64,000 bases of DNA from Thiosocius sp963753845 (GTDB lineage: Bacteria > Pseudomonadota > Gammaproteobacteria > Chromatiales > Chromatiaceae): assembly GCA_963753845.1 (NCBI GenBank), contig CAVWEI010000007.1, positions 1 through 64,000 of the forward strand, written 5' to 3'. The translations under genes were made by a program, and so were the position numbers. This document shows positions 46,732 to 55,715 of this stretch, one piece after another. Position 1 is the first letter of the stretch, and each line of letters starts with the position of its first letter. The notes under the pieces were generated by a model that ran no database searches, was not told the DNA's origin, and saw only the letters and a program-made list of their open reading frames with translations.

Positions 46732-48566
46732 TGACCGACATCGACTACAAAGACGCCGGCTCTATACTTGCGCCGCTCAAGAGCCTGTCTTTCTTTGGCC
46801 GGCCCGCGGTGACCGAGCCGCTCGAACCGCGCCTTGCGGCACTGCGCTACCGGGGCTTTCACCTCAACGACTGGGAAAAGTGCGTCGGCTGCTCGACCTG
46901 CCAGAAGGTCTGCGACAATGCCGCCATCACCATGGTCAAAGTCCCGGAACTGCCTGAGGACCCCCTCAAGGGTATACGCAATCTGCGCCCCGCGATCGAC
47001 TACGGACGCTGCTGCTGGTGCGCATTATGCGTGGACCTCTGCCCCACTGGTTCGATCAGCCTGTCACGCGAATACGTACATACCTGTACCGATGAAGAGC
47101 TGTCCAGCTACTTCATGCTGCCGGACTCGAGCGGCATGCACGACAAGCTGTTCGGCGAAGGCTGGAACAAGACGGCGGAAAACGACCTGGTGGATCCGGT
47201 GCGCCAGGAAATGCGAGAACTGCCCGCCGAATCGCGCAGCAACAACTTCGACGAGATCGTTTACGGCTACGACAAACAACAGGCCATTATCGAGGCCTCC
47301 CGCTGCGTGCAGTGCGGCATGTGCCATGACGCCTGCCCCACGCACATGGATGCGCCGGAGTACATCCGAGCCATCTGGCAGGACGATCTCGAAGAGGCGG
47401 TCCGACAGATCTACAAGACCAATCCCTTTGCACACACCTGTGGGCGCGTCTGCACCCATCGCTGTGAAACGGCATGCTCGATCGGCAAGCGCGGCGAACC
47501 GATCGCGATACGCTGGCTCAAGCGTTACGCCATGGACGCGTTCTCACCCGAACAGGTCAAGGACATCGTCGGCCGGCCGGACACACCGGCCAGTGGTCGC
47601 AAGGTCGCCATCGTCGGCTCCGGTCCTGCCGGGCTGACCGCGGCCTTCGACCTGACGCGCAAGGGGCACAGCGTCACGGTGTTCGAGGGCATGGACAAGC
47701 CTGGCGGCATGCCGCGGTATGGCATCCCCGAGTACCGCCTGCCCTACGATTGCCTCGATGCCGATATCGAGGTGATTCGGTCGATGGGGGTCGAGATCCG
47801 CTGCAATACCTGGGTGGGACGTGACATCAGCATGGCGCAACTGCGCGAGGACTACGACGCGGTCATGCTGGGGCTCGGCCTGAAGCTTGGACGCTCGACC
47901 CGGATCCCGGCGGCTGATCACCCGAACGTTCTCAAGGCGGTGGATATCCTGAACCAGATCACGCGTGGCGTCCCTCTCACAGTGCCACGCAGCGTCGTCG
48001 TCATCGGCGGCGGCAATGTCGCCATGGACGCGGCGCGCAGCCTGGCCAGACTGCAGAGGCAGACCTATGGCGAGGTCAAGGTTACGGTCAGCGCGCTGGA
48101 AGACCGCGAGCATTTCCTGGCGGACCCGGACGAGGTGCGTGAATCGCTGGAGGAAGGTATAGAGATCCAGGATAGCCGCGGCCCGCTGGAATGCATTGTC
48201 GAGGACGGGCGGCTGGTGGGCCTGCGCACCCAGCGCGTACTATCGATATTCGATGAACAGCAGCGTTTCGCCCCAAAATATGACGCCAGCGACAGCCGAT
48301 TGCACGAGGCCGAAATGATCGTCGAGGCCATTGGCCAGATGACCGATACCACCCTGCTCGGCGAGGTATTGACAGAGGCACTGGAATGGAATCGCGGGCG
48401 CCTGCAGGTGGACGCCGACGGCCGCAGCTCAGAGCCGTGGCTGTGGGCGGCCGGAGACATGGTGAACGGCCCCGATGTGGTCCACGCAGTCGCCGATGGA
48501 CATCGCTGCGCGCGCAGCATCGATCAGCACCTGGGGCAGACGCAGAGACAGGAGAGCCCGTTGTGA
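46731..48566 (+). CDS. NuoI-like ferredoxin fused to GltD/NfnB-type flavoprotein
   Basis: A 611-aa fused electron-input subunit. The N-terminus is NuoI-like with two 4Fe-4S motifs (CVGCSTCQKVC near 46; CCWCALCVDLCP near 88). Next come GltD-type N-terminal clusters (CVQCGMCHDACP near 195 and CGRVCTHRCETAC near 236), then a FAD site (GSGPAGLTAAFD near 294), an NAD(P) site (GGGNVAMDAARSL near 424) and a final FAD contact (AAGDMV near 575). In Nfn and glutamate synthase this module moves electrons between NAD(P)H and FeS clusters, so here NAD(P)H or ferredoxin probably feeds the membrane complex. The start ATG 46731 overlaps a duplicated stop TGA. Confidence 0.93.
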   Translation: MTDIDYKDAGSILAPLKSLSFFGRPAVTEPLEPRLAALRYRGFHLNDWEKCVGCSTCQKVCDNAAITMVKVPELPEDPLKGIRNLRPAIDYGRCCWCALCVDLCPTGSISLSREYVHTCTDEELSSYFMLPDSSGMHDKLFGEGWNKTAENDLVDPVRQEMRELPAESRSNNFDEIVYGYDKQQAIIEASRCVQCGMCHDACPTHMDAPEYIRAIWQDDLEEAVRQIYKTNPFAHTCGRVCTHRCETACSIGKRGEPIAIRWLKRYAMDAFSPEQVKDIVGRPDTPASGRKVAIVGSGPAGLTAAFDLTRKGHSVTVFEGMDKPGGMPRYGIPEYRLPYDCLDADIEVIRSMGVEIRCNTWVGRDISMAQLREDYDAVMLGLGLKLGRSTRIPAADHPNVLKAVDILNQITRGVPLTVPRSVVVIGGGNVAMDAARSLARLQRQTYGEVKVTVSALEDREHFLADPDEVRESLEEGIEIQDSRGPLECIVEDGRLVGLRTQRVLSIFDEQQRFAPKYDASDSRLHEAEMIVEAIGQMTDTTLLGEVLTEALEWNRGRLQVDADGRSSEPWLWAAGDMVNGPDVVHAVADGHRCARSIDQHLGQTQRQESPL

Positions 48567-49075
48567 ATGAAAACGAGGAAGGCCACGTACATGGCCGAGA
48601 TCGCATGCGCGGCAGCAAAACGGTCGCGGAAGTCCTTGAAACAGCCACCTCTTTCGAACGCAGCGCCAGGGATTTCTACCGCGACCTTGCGCCCAGGGTG
48701 AGCAAGCAGATTCGCTGGCTGGTCGAAGAACTGGCAGAAGAGGAACAGCGCCACTTCGACCTGTTCAACGAACTTACACAGCGTGATGACATCGAGGAGC
48801 AGATCAGGGCACGTATCGCCACCCCCGCCGCCGACCACAGGTTTTCCGACTGCATCCAACTGCCGCAGCTGGGCGACAAACCGGACGACCAGAGCGTCCT
48901 GCAATACGCGCTGGGGCGGGAACAGGCCGCGATGGAACAGTACCGCGAACTGGCCGAAACAACCGCACCCGGTGTGATCCGGGACCTTTTCGCGTTTCTT
49001 GCAGACGAAGAGACCCAGCACAAGGCGGAGCTGGAAAAGCTGTATTACGAGATCGTACACAGCGGCGGCGTCTGA
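48563..49075 (+). CDS. Ferritin-like diiron protein
   Basis: A 170-aa ferritin/rubrerythrin-type four-helix protein. Likely diiron ligands are in EELAEEEQRHFDLF, LGREQAAMEQYREL and ADEETQHKAEL (ExxH pattern). It lacks the rubredoxin-like Cys domain of rubrerythrin. It starts at GTG 48563, overlapping the TGA of the flavoprotein gene, with AGGAGA 7 nt upstream, so it is the last gene of the Mrp/Nuo-like operon. A role in peroxide or oxygen protection of the FeS complex is plausible. Confidence 0.85.
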   Translation: MNENEEGHVHGRDRMRGSKTVAEVLETATSFERSARDFYRDLAPRVSKQIRWLVEELAEEEQRHFDLFNELTQRDDIEEQIRARIATPAADHRFSDCIQLPQLGDKPDDQSVLQYALGREQAAMEQYRELAETTAPGVIRDLFAFLADEETQHKAELEKLYYEIVHSGGV

Positions 49076-49280
49076 TCGCCCCGACCGACGCCGCCCGACT
49101 CACCGGGAAACCTTCCCGATCCTGAGTTTTTCGAAAGCGGCGAACAATCGCCCGCACATCGACCATACTTCCGTTATGTGAACCAGGTAACCTTTGGAAG
49201 GGTTCTCCCGGCACCGATTTTGAGTATCCTCTAATTCCTGTTCTGATCGCGCCGCAGCATCCTGGCCGCCGGAGATGCCG

Positions 49281-49721
49281 ATGGGATACACGCTTTTCGC
49301 AGTTGGTGGAATATTCCTGGCCCTTGTGGGTCTGTTTCTGCTTCTCCGGCGGCGCAGAAGGTCCGCGCAGCAGGACCCCGAGGAGTCCGTTCTCCTGACG
49401 CCCTCCGCTCAGCTTTTCAAACTTCAGAACGCCGACAGATTCCGGGGTGTCAGTGTCGAATCACATTGTGGCGCCTCGTCCCCGCTTGCAGGACGGGAAT
49501 TTCCCTTCGAATCGGCCCCCAACCTCCCAGTGAGTGGCTGCGACGCCACGGTGTGCAAATGCCGCTTTATCGGGCTGCCCGACCGTCGCCTGGATCCAGA
49601 GCGCCGCTTAGGTCAGGACCGACGCCGCAGTCTGCGCATGGAGGATGACGACCGGCGCCACGAACGGCCGCGCAGGAGTAGAGATCTCAGCTCCTGGACC
49701 ACGGCATACCGCCGCCACTGA
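49281..49721 (+). CDS. Single-pass membrane protein with CxxxCxC and DRR motifs
   Basis: A 146-aa protein of unknown function. One N-terminal transmembrane helix (TLFAVGGIFLALVGLFLLL) is followed by a basic patch and a soluble domain with CDATVCKCRF and repeated DRR (LPDRRLDPERRLGQDRRR). The Cys cluster could bind metal. The start ATG 49281 has GGAG 6 nt upstream; ATG 49275 is inside that site. Similar CxCxY/F-DRR proteins occur in gammaproteobacteria without a known role. Confidence 0.6.
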   Translation: MGYTLFAVGGIFLALVGLFLLLRRRRRSAQQDPEESVLLTPSAQLFKLQNADRFRGVSVESHCGASSPLAGREFPFESAPNLPVSGCDATVCKCRFIGLPDRRLDPERRLGQDRRRSLRMEDDDRRHERPRRSRDLSSWTTAYRRH

Positions 49722-49877
49722 GCCAGAAACTGCCGGTTTTCCGGCCCTATCCGAACACAGGGCCGCATCTTTGAACGCGCGAAGCCTTGCAGTATGCCCC
49801 TCCGTAGCCGCTCGCTCATGCGGACAAACCGCATTTCGGCGTGCAGGATTCGGCGGGAGGGATGGAGCGTTCCGCTA

Positions 49878-50492
49878 ATGTACCCGGGAGAAAGATTCAA
49901 CAGCATCAGTCACCTGGTAGGTGCGGTCCTGGCCCTGATCGCTGCGGTGGTGCTGGTCGTGGTCGGATCCCTCGGCGGCGACACCTGGAAGGTGGTCAGC
50001 TTTGTCGTCTACGGTGTGACACTCTTCCTGCTGTATCTGATCTCGACCCTGTACCACAGCCTCAAGGGCCGGCCGAAGGCGATCTTCAAGGTTCTGGATC
50101 ACCAGGCAATCTATCTGCTGATCGCGGGCACCTACACGCCCTTCATCCTGGTGACACTGCGCGACAGCGTCGGGTGGTGGCTGTTCGGCGGCATCTGGAC
50201 TCTTGCGGTCTCAGGCATCGTTCTGGATGCGGTGCACAGAGGCGGCAGACGCATCGTACCGATGATCATCTACCTGGTGATGGGCTGGATGATCGTGTTT
50301 GCGCTGGACCCGCTACTGGCTTCGATCCCACCCGCCGGCTTTCGCTGGCTGCTGGCCGGGGGCATCGCGTACACGGTCGGCATCGTCTTTTATGTGATGG
50401 ACCACTGGTATCCGCGCGCCCACGGGATCTGGCATCTGTTCGTGCTGGCGGGCAGCATCTGTCACTACTTCGCGATACTGCTATACGTTTGA
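49878..50492 (+). CDS. Hemolysin III family membrane protein
   Basis: A 204-aa seven-helix protein of the hemolysin III/PAQR (YqfA-like) family: FNSISHLVGAVLAL at the start, LISTLYHSLKG, then HWYPRAHGIWHLFVLAGSICHY with the conserved His set that binds a metal in this family. Function in bacteria is unclear (membrane hydrolase or fluidity control); haemolysis is not implied. The start ATG 49878 is preceded by no strong Shine-Dalgarno; the frame is open to 49794. Confidence 0.9.
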   Translation: MYPGERFNSISHLVGAVLALIAAVVLVVVGSLGGDTWKVVSFVVYGVTLFLLYLISTLYHSLKGRPKAIFKVLDHQAIYLLIAGTYTPFILVTLRDSVGWWLFGGIWTLAVSGIVLDAVHRGGRRIVPMIIYLVMGWMIVFALDPLLASIPPAGFRWLLAGGIAYTVGIVFYVMDHWYPRAHGIWHLFVLAGSICHYFAILLYV

Positions 50493-50511
50493 ACCGGATA
50501 CAGGTCGGCCC

Positions 50512-50919
50512 TCAAAACACGCCCTTGCTGTTGAGCGCTGCGCCCATCCTCTTGTCGAATCCCAGAATGTGGGCGAGAAACCAGTCATTTGAGACGTCGT
50601 ATTGCGAGTAGAAAGCGGGCTGTTTCCCCCGCGAGATGGCATCGACGATCTTCTCCAACTGCCCGAGCAGCAACTTGTGGTCCTTGTGGTGCATGGTGTC
50701 GGTCGCCATTCCATGCTCGGCCATCAGTTTTTCTTCGGATTCGAAATGGAAGCGCGTGTATTCAACCAGGTCCTCAAACAGGCCTCGCAGTTCCTCCCTG
50801 TCGATCTCGGCTGCCACGCCGGCGTGCAGTTTGTTGACGAATTCGAGCAGCTTTTTGTGCTGTGCGTCGATCTCCGCCACGTTGATACTGTATTCCTCAG
50901 ACCAGACAAGAATTGGCAT
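50512..50919 (-). CDS. Bacteriohemerythrin
   Basis: A 135-aa O2-binding hemerythrin. The non-heme diiron ligands are visible: DAQHKKLLEFVNKLH, YTRFHFESEEKLMAEHG and HHKDHKLLLGQ, plus a C-terminal WFLAHILGFDKRMG with the last His and Asp. It likely binds or delivers oxygen, or senses it, in the cytoplasm. The start is ATG 50919 (MPILVWSEEYSINV, the usual N-terminus); the frame is open to 51075. Confidence 0.95.
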   Translation of the reverse strand: MPILVWSEEYSINVAEIDAQHKKLLEFVNKLHAGVAAEIDREELRGLFEDLVEYTRFHFESEEKLMAEHGMATDTMHHKDHKLLLGQLEKIVDAISRGKQPAFYSQYDVSNDWFLAHILGFDKRMGAALNSKGVF

Positions 50920-51235
50920 CTGTGATATCTCCAAGCCCGCAGCGTCTCGTGGCTTCAACTGCCTGAAAGCCCCGCGTTGTATCCCCTTTCCCAAACTGGC
51001 GCCAAGCGCCCCAGCCCGACAATCCCATCCTGCCGGAAGCAAATTCGTCCTTCCATGGGCGATATACCCGATCAATAGGGATTCACTTTAGCGTAGTTTT
51101 CCCCGCGGCTGGAGGTTCGGTGGGCTCGATTGCCAAAAGATGGTCTTGCATCGGCCAAAAAAAGCTCCATGGTGGCGGAGCCGGCCAGAACCTCAGATCG
51201 GTCCTCGATGCGCCCAACAGGCTGACGACAGCAGA
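50920..51235. other. Gene-free region upstream of bacteriohemerythrin
   Basis: About 315 bp between the hemerythrin start and the TIR stop. Likely the hemerythrin promoter region; no recognised element. Confidence 0.4.
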
Positions 51236-51859
51236 TCAGGCCCGCTCGATGCCCCGGATCAGCCGATCCACATCATGGGCGAAATCGGGGTCGGGTCGGA
51301 CATGCACCCCGTTGCGGTAGGTGATGTCCCTGATGTCTTCCGGCAAGTCCGAATCCATCGGCATTTTCCCGTTCGACACAAACACGGGGATGACGGGTTT
51401 ACCCTGCTGCAGGGCGGCAGAGACCTCGGCCCTCACGAAGTCGTTCGCATCGTGGATACGTGGGCTGCCGGTCTTTTGGTCTGACCCCAGCCAATGCCTG
51501 CCGATCACGACCACCACAACAGATGCCTTTGCGACCGCGCCACGGATGACGTCCCGAAAATCCCGGCCAAGGGGTATGGAGTCGACATCCTTGAACACCT
51601 CCGCCGTGCCGAAGTGACTGCTGAGGCGATCGTAGATGCGACCCGTGACATCTGCGCTGTCGTCGCGCCGATAGGATACGAACACCGTCTTCTTCGGCGA
51701 CGACTGGACCTGCTCGACGGATGTGGGAGTTGATACCACCGGTGAGGCCTTCGCCACAGGCCGGGGCGACTTGCCCCTGCGTCTCGACCAAAGAAAAATG
51801 GCGAGAACTATCAGGGCCCCGACCAGGACCATCAACATCCAGCCCGCTTCAGAAGTCAT
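51236..51859 (-). CDS. Membrane-anchored TIR domain protein
   Basis: A 207-aa protein with one N-terminal transmembrane helix (MLMVLVGALIVLAIFLWS), a short linker and a TIR domain (KKTVFVSYRRDDSADVTGRIY near 56-76; EVFKDVDSIPLGRDFR; FVRAEVSAALQQGKPVIPVFV). The putative catalytic Glu is in FVRAEVSAAL. TIR domains of this type can cleave NAD+ or act as signalling adaptors. No effector or sensor gene (e.g. STING, Thoeris ThsA or Argonaute) is adjacent, so a defence role is not shown. A second TIR gene occurs at 63 kb. Confidence 0.85.
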   Translation of the reverse strand: MTSEAGWMLMVLVGALIVLAIFLWSRRRGKSPRPVAKASPVVSTPTSVEQVQSSPKKTVFVSYRRDDSADVTGRIYDRLSSHFGTAEVFKDVDSIPLGRDFRDVIRGAVAKASVVVVVIGRHWLGSDQKTGSPRIHDANDFVRAEVSAALQQGKPVIPVFVSNGKMPMDSDLPEDIRDITYRNGVHVRPDPDFAHDVDRLIRGIERA

Positions 51860-52087
51860 TCACTTGCTCGATTCCTGGCACAGTTTGTTGATCCCGACAT
51901 CACAAGTATGCGGCAGGTGCCGGAGTCTGCAAGAAGCGCCTACGAAAGCACCGGGGTCTTCGCCAGTATCCGGCAGGGCCAAACAAGTGCAGCCTCGCCG
52001 AATACGCCTCCGGCGCCTTTTCTCAACCCATGACGGTCAGCCCGTCACGCTCACGCAGGGAACGGGCGCGGCAGTCGGACCGTCACC

Positions 52088-52549
52088 TCACGGCTGGGCC
52101 GTGACATAGACCAGGTTATTACCCTGAAACACCGCCCGGTAGAAGTTCCCGCCGCAGTAGTGATAGTCGATGCCACCCACCGGTGTGTCCTTGCAGTCCG
52201 CAGGCAGCTTTTGAACGACGGTGCCAAGCGAGATGGAGCCGTGCGGTGCCGCAGGCTGTGGAGCTGGCGCAGTAGAGCCCTGGCTGGTTGCTACTACCGC
52301 CTGATTGGCTGCCGCAGCCTGGTTGGCCGCTGCCGCCGCCTCGCTGTCTGCCGCGACCACGGCCGTGGTCGCGACCGCTGCGGTCCCAACCACCGCCCAG
52401 CGCCGGGCGTGGCGGCGCCAGATGCCAAGGATCGCGTGTGCCTCTGACACCAACTGGAGGCCACCGGAGGTGGTGTATCTGGGCTCATCGCCGACGACCA
52501 TCAGAAACAGGGCGGCGCTGACCAGCAGCGTATTGCGAATCGTCTTCAT
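52088..52549 (-). CDS. Exported protein of unknown function
   Basis: A 153-aa exported protein. A signal peptide (MKTIRNTLLVSAALFLMVVG) precedes a hydrophobic segment (WAVVGTAAVATTAVVAA), an Ala/Gln-rich linker and a conserved C-terminus with two Cys (LPADCKDTPVGGIDYHYCGGNFYRA) that may form a disulfide. I chose ATG 52549 because it has an AGGAG site about 8 nt upstream; the frame opens at 52573. It follows the DUF2092 gene on the same strand by about 20 bp and is probably cotranscribed. Confidence 0.65.
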   Translation of the reverse strand: MKTIRNTLLVSAALFLMVVGDEPRYTTSGGLQLVSEAHAILGIWRRHARRWAVVGTAAVATTAVVAADSEAAAAANQAAAANQAVVATSQGSTAPAPQPAAPHGSISLGTVVQKLPADCKDTPVGGIDYHYCGGNFYRAVFQGNNLVYVTAQP

Positions 52550-52569
52550 TGGCTTGCTCCTGTTGGGTC

Positions 52570-53352
52570 TCACGGGTTGGATGCACTGCCGGCATCGAGT
52601 CGCATGAACGGAATTCCTTTAGCCCCCTGGGGCGGCACGAAGCTGAAACTGGCATCGCTTAAAACCGGTGCCACATCCCAGTTGCTCATCACCGTCGCGA
52701 CACTCAGCAGTGCCGGGGTTGCCGTATCGGTAACGACGTACTTGTACGGCAACGGCTGGCCTTCGTCCGCAATCCAGACCTGGAAATCCACACCCGGGCG
52801 ACTGAAGGCCAGGTGATCGCACTGAACCCCGCTGATCACTGCCTTGCCGATCACGATTGCAGAGGTCACGTCCTCCATCAGCAGGGGATATGCATTGTGA
52901 TAGATCAGATCGGCTGCCGGGATAGCGATCCCCAGCGACCGGTGTGCGAAACCAAGCATCCCCTCGACCGTATCGGGCGCCGCAACCGTTGCGTAGACCT
53001 TGTCGGAAAGATCGTAGAGGGTCAGTTCCCTGCCGTCGTAGTAGAAGTCGTGATCCACCACGTCGCCCTTACGCTCGGCCCGCAGCTTGTTCGGCCGGCT
53101 GACGACGACACTGGTCGAGATGTCCTCATCGACCCGCTGCCCCGAGTCAAGCAGATCCTCGATGGTGTTCTGAGTATGCACGCTGAACCGCTGCAGCCCC
53201 CCGAGATAGTCGGTCATTCGTTTCAGGATCTGGGTGGCGGCCGGATCCACGCCCGCCGCCTCCGCAGGCACGACCGCAGCCATCGTGACCGCAAACAACA
53301 TGGCGGCAGCCTTGAGTACGATCGTGCCTGTCTTCGGGTTTCCTGTCTTCAT
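52570..53352 (-). CDS. DUF2092 domain exported protein
   Basis: A 260-aa protein with an N-terminal signal peptide (cleavage after AEA near 32). It matches the DUF2092 family: ILKRMTDYLGGLQRFSVHTQNTIEDLLDSG, RPNKLRAERKGD, YDGRELTLYD, and YHNAYPLLMEDVTSA. The fold is related to outer-membrane lipoprotein carriers such as LolA, so lipid binding in the periplasm is possible. The small exported protein downstream is its likely partner. Confidence 0.85.
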   Translation of the reverse strand: MKTGNPKTGTIVLKAAAMLFAVTMAAVVPAEAAGVDPAATQILKRMTDYLGGLQRFSVHTQNTIEDLLDSGQRVDEDISTSVVVSRPNKLRAERKGDVVDHDFYYDGRELTLYDLSDKVYATVAAPDTVEGMLGFAHRSLGIAIPAADLIYHNAYPLLMEDVTSAIVIGKAVISGVQCDHLAFSRPGVDFQVWIADEGQPLPYKYVVTDTATPALLSVATVMSNWDVAPVLSDASFSFVPPQGAKGIPFMRLDAGSASNP

Positions 53353-53462
53353 TGCCAGTGTACTCTCGCTTTATATTAAGGGCGGGATGATAGCTGTCGT
53401 AAAGGTAGCTTGTTCAGCACCAGCCAATGCAGCGCGTTGCCTCACACGGAGCCTGCCTTGGC

Positions 53463-53912
53463 TCAGATCCTGGTTACACGGGCATCCTCGCCCTGGCCCT
53501 GGACCATGACCTTGTCACCGACCTTCAGGTCGGGGTTGACCGGCTGGGTCACGACAACCAGGACACCGCTGTCCAGTCGCACGGTAATGTGCGAGCCAGG
53601 TTCGGTGTCGTGCCTCTTCTGGACTTCGTGACCCGCAATGGCACCGCCGATGGCGCCAACCGCGATGGCCACGTCACGCCCGGTACCCGCACCGATGAGG
53701 CTGCCGAGCAAGCCTCCGCCCGCAGCGCCGATGATGGCACCCACGCCGGGATGGTTGTCGTCCGAGATCGTGGTCGGGTCTATCTGTTCCACGACGCCGT
53801 ATACGGTGGTCTGCATACCCATCTGACTGGGTCCCGGCCCACCGGCGCAACCGGCGATCGAGATGACGAGGACGAGGGCGAACAGGCTGTTCAGTGACCG
53901 GGAAAGGTTCAT
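53463..53912 (-). CDS. SlyB/glycine-zipper outer membrane lipoprotein
   Basis: A 149-aa lipoprotein with lipobox SIAGC and a glycine-zipper 2TM region (GVGAIIGAAGGGLLGSLIGAG and ATAIGAIGGAIAGH-like), the arrangement of SlyB/PcP lipoproteins. The C-terminus is a beta-type domain (ITVRLDSGVLVVVTQPVNPDL). SlyB-type proteins stabilise the outer membrane under stress. Single gene. Confidence 0.85.
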   Translation of the reverse strand: MNLSRSLNSLFALVLVISIAGCAGGPGPSQMGMQTTVYGVVEQIDPTTISDDNHPGVGAIIGAAGGGLLGSLIGAGTGRDVAIAVGAIGGAIAGHEVQKRHDTEPGSHITVRLDSGVLVVVTQPVNPDLKVGDKVMVQGQGEDARVTRI

Positions 53913-54368
53913 GGATTTTTCCTTGATTTTGAGGTTGAAGAACTACGAACATCCGAATTTCCGCAAGTGTCTTCCTGAATGCCGGCAAATTGCAATCCCC
54001 AACGCCAGGGATCTGTTCAGGAAGCAGCAATTAAAGAGCGCTTGCCGTCCCTTAATCGGCCGGTTGTCGCGAACTGACGTGTCGTCGTCCAAAAGTGCAA
54101 AGCGCGTTCGGATTCCGGAGTTGTCAATGTCCAGGACATATGTTGTGACGATGCCGGTCAATCGATAGTGGCTCAAAAGCAGCTCCGTCAAGGGCGCGCG
54201 GATGGGCGGGGACCTGATGCCGGCCAAATTCAAGGCCCCCGCATACTGCAGGCGGGCTGGGCGCTGCGCAGGCTGATTGAACGCGACACCTGCTCGATAT
54301 GGTGTCGAGGATTAAAACACTGATAAAATCCCCGGCCTCCAAACCAACCGCAAGAGTGGCCGCACGAA
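53913..54368. other. Divergent promoter region
   Basis: About 455 bp between the SlyB-like gene (minus) and the outer-membrane-barrel gene (plus). I see no gene or clear motif; it must contain both promoters. Confidence 0.4.
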
Positions 54369-55202
54369 ATGAACCGATCCCCTACCGCCGCAAAGACACT
54401 GCGATCTGCCCTTGCCGCGATCCTTTCCGCGGCTGTTCTTCTGCCTGCCAGTGCGATCGCCGATTCGCAGAACGACGATTGGCAGTTCACGGCGGCGCTC
54501 TACGGCTGGCTCCCCAGTGTCGGGGGCAAGACCAACTTTCCATCCTCGGGGGGCAGTTCCGGTGTGAGCGTCAGTGCCAGCCAGATTCTCGATAGTCTGG
54601 ACGGCGTGTTCATGGGTGAGTTCGTGGCCAACAAGGGTCGCTGGGGTGCCTTCGTCGATCTCATCTATCTCAATCTCAAGGACAACAAGTCGGGTACACG
54701 CTCCACCACCTTCACCGATTTCGACATACCGGCAGCCGCAAGCCTGGATGCGCAACTGCAACTGACCGGTTGGACCACGACGGCAGCCGGCACCTACGCC
54801 CTGGTGCAGAAGCCGGAATACAACCTGAAACTGCTCGGCGGCGTTCGTTATTTGCAACTCGACGAAAAATTCAAATGGGATTTTTCCGGAAACATCGGCC
54901 AGATTCCGCTCCAGTCCCGCTCGGGCAGCGCCTCAACGGAGCAGGACTACTGGGATGCGATCGTCGGCGTTCGTGGACGCGCGAAGATCGGGTCGACCAA
55001 GTGGTACATCCCCTATTACCTGGACATGGGCGCCGGGGATTCCGACTTCACATGGCAGGCATTGGCGGGCGTCGGTTATTCCTTCGACAAGTTCAACGTC
55101 GTAGCCGCCTACCGCTACCTGGGCTGGGACTTTGGCTCGGGAAAGAAGGTGGAAGATCTGAACTTCAGCGGCCCGCTGATCGGCGCCTCCTACACCTGGT
55201 GA
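54369..55202 (+). CDS. Outer membrane beta-barrel protein
   Basis: A 277-aa protein with signal peptide (cleavage after AIA near 31) and alternating amphipathic beta-strands, ending in an aromatic residue (GASYTW), the usual mark of a barrel recognised by the BAM machinery. Segments such as FTAALYGWLPSVGG and VVAAYRYLGWDFG look like an 8-10-strand barrel. No OmpA peptidoglycan-binding domain. Function unknown. Confidence 0.8.
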   Translation: MNRSPTAAKTLRSALAAILSAAVLLPASAIADSQNDDWQFTAALYGWLPSVGGKTNFPSSGGSSGVSVSASQILDSLDGVFMGEFVANKGRWGAFVDLIYLNLKDNKSGTRSTTFTDFDIPAAASLDAQLQLTGWTTTAAGTYALVQKPEYNLKLLGGVRYLQLDEKFKWDFSGNIGQIPLQSRSGSASTEQDYWDAIVGVRGRAKIGSTKWYIPYYLDMGAGDSDFTWQALAGVGYSFDKFNVVAAYRYLGWDFGSGKKVEDLNFSGPLIGASYTW

Positions 55203-55715
55203 CGCCGAAGGGCAAATCCCCCGGTACCACACTCCAGTGAGTGCCCCGGTGGGCCTGCCAACCAACTCGTGGGGGCGACGGTATCGAAACGTCGCCCCAA
55301 CAGTAGACCCACGGTCATGCTGGGGTACGGGTTTTGCGCCTCGTTCAACAAAATGCAATCAACAATGCCGTATCCACCTGCATGATGCTGGGTGAGTACC
55401 CTGAGTATGGTGCCGCCGGAATTCTTGGCTTCTCATTACTCCAGATGGTGCTGTAAAGACGGCGAGATCAACATTGATTTCAGTGGCACGGGTTAAAAAG
55501 GACCTAAAGAATCGAGTCGGTGTATCCATTTCGGGTGAATCAATTCACGACAAACATTGACCACCAACCGATTCCAGAATAGCGTAGGTTTGGCTCATGC
55601 GGAAGAATGGCATGGGCCACCGGCAAACCCGTGTCACCGTGCTCAATACAATTGAGCTTATAGCAGGCGAAGAACTGCCCGGCGCGAACCTCAAACCGAA
55701 GGAGCAAAAAGTATC
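55203..55715. other. Region with hairpin and short ORF remnant
   Basis: A GC-rich stem-loop GGGGCGACG/CGTCGCCCC at 55272-55298 after the barrel gene could end its transcript, though it lacks a T-run. Next, an open stretch of about 40 codons (about 55335-55456, ending TAA) reads like protein-coding sequence (AINNAVSTCMMLGEYPEYGAAG) but has no start or family I can name. No intact gene is supported. Confidence 0.35.
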
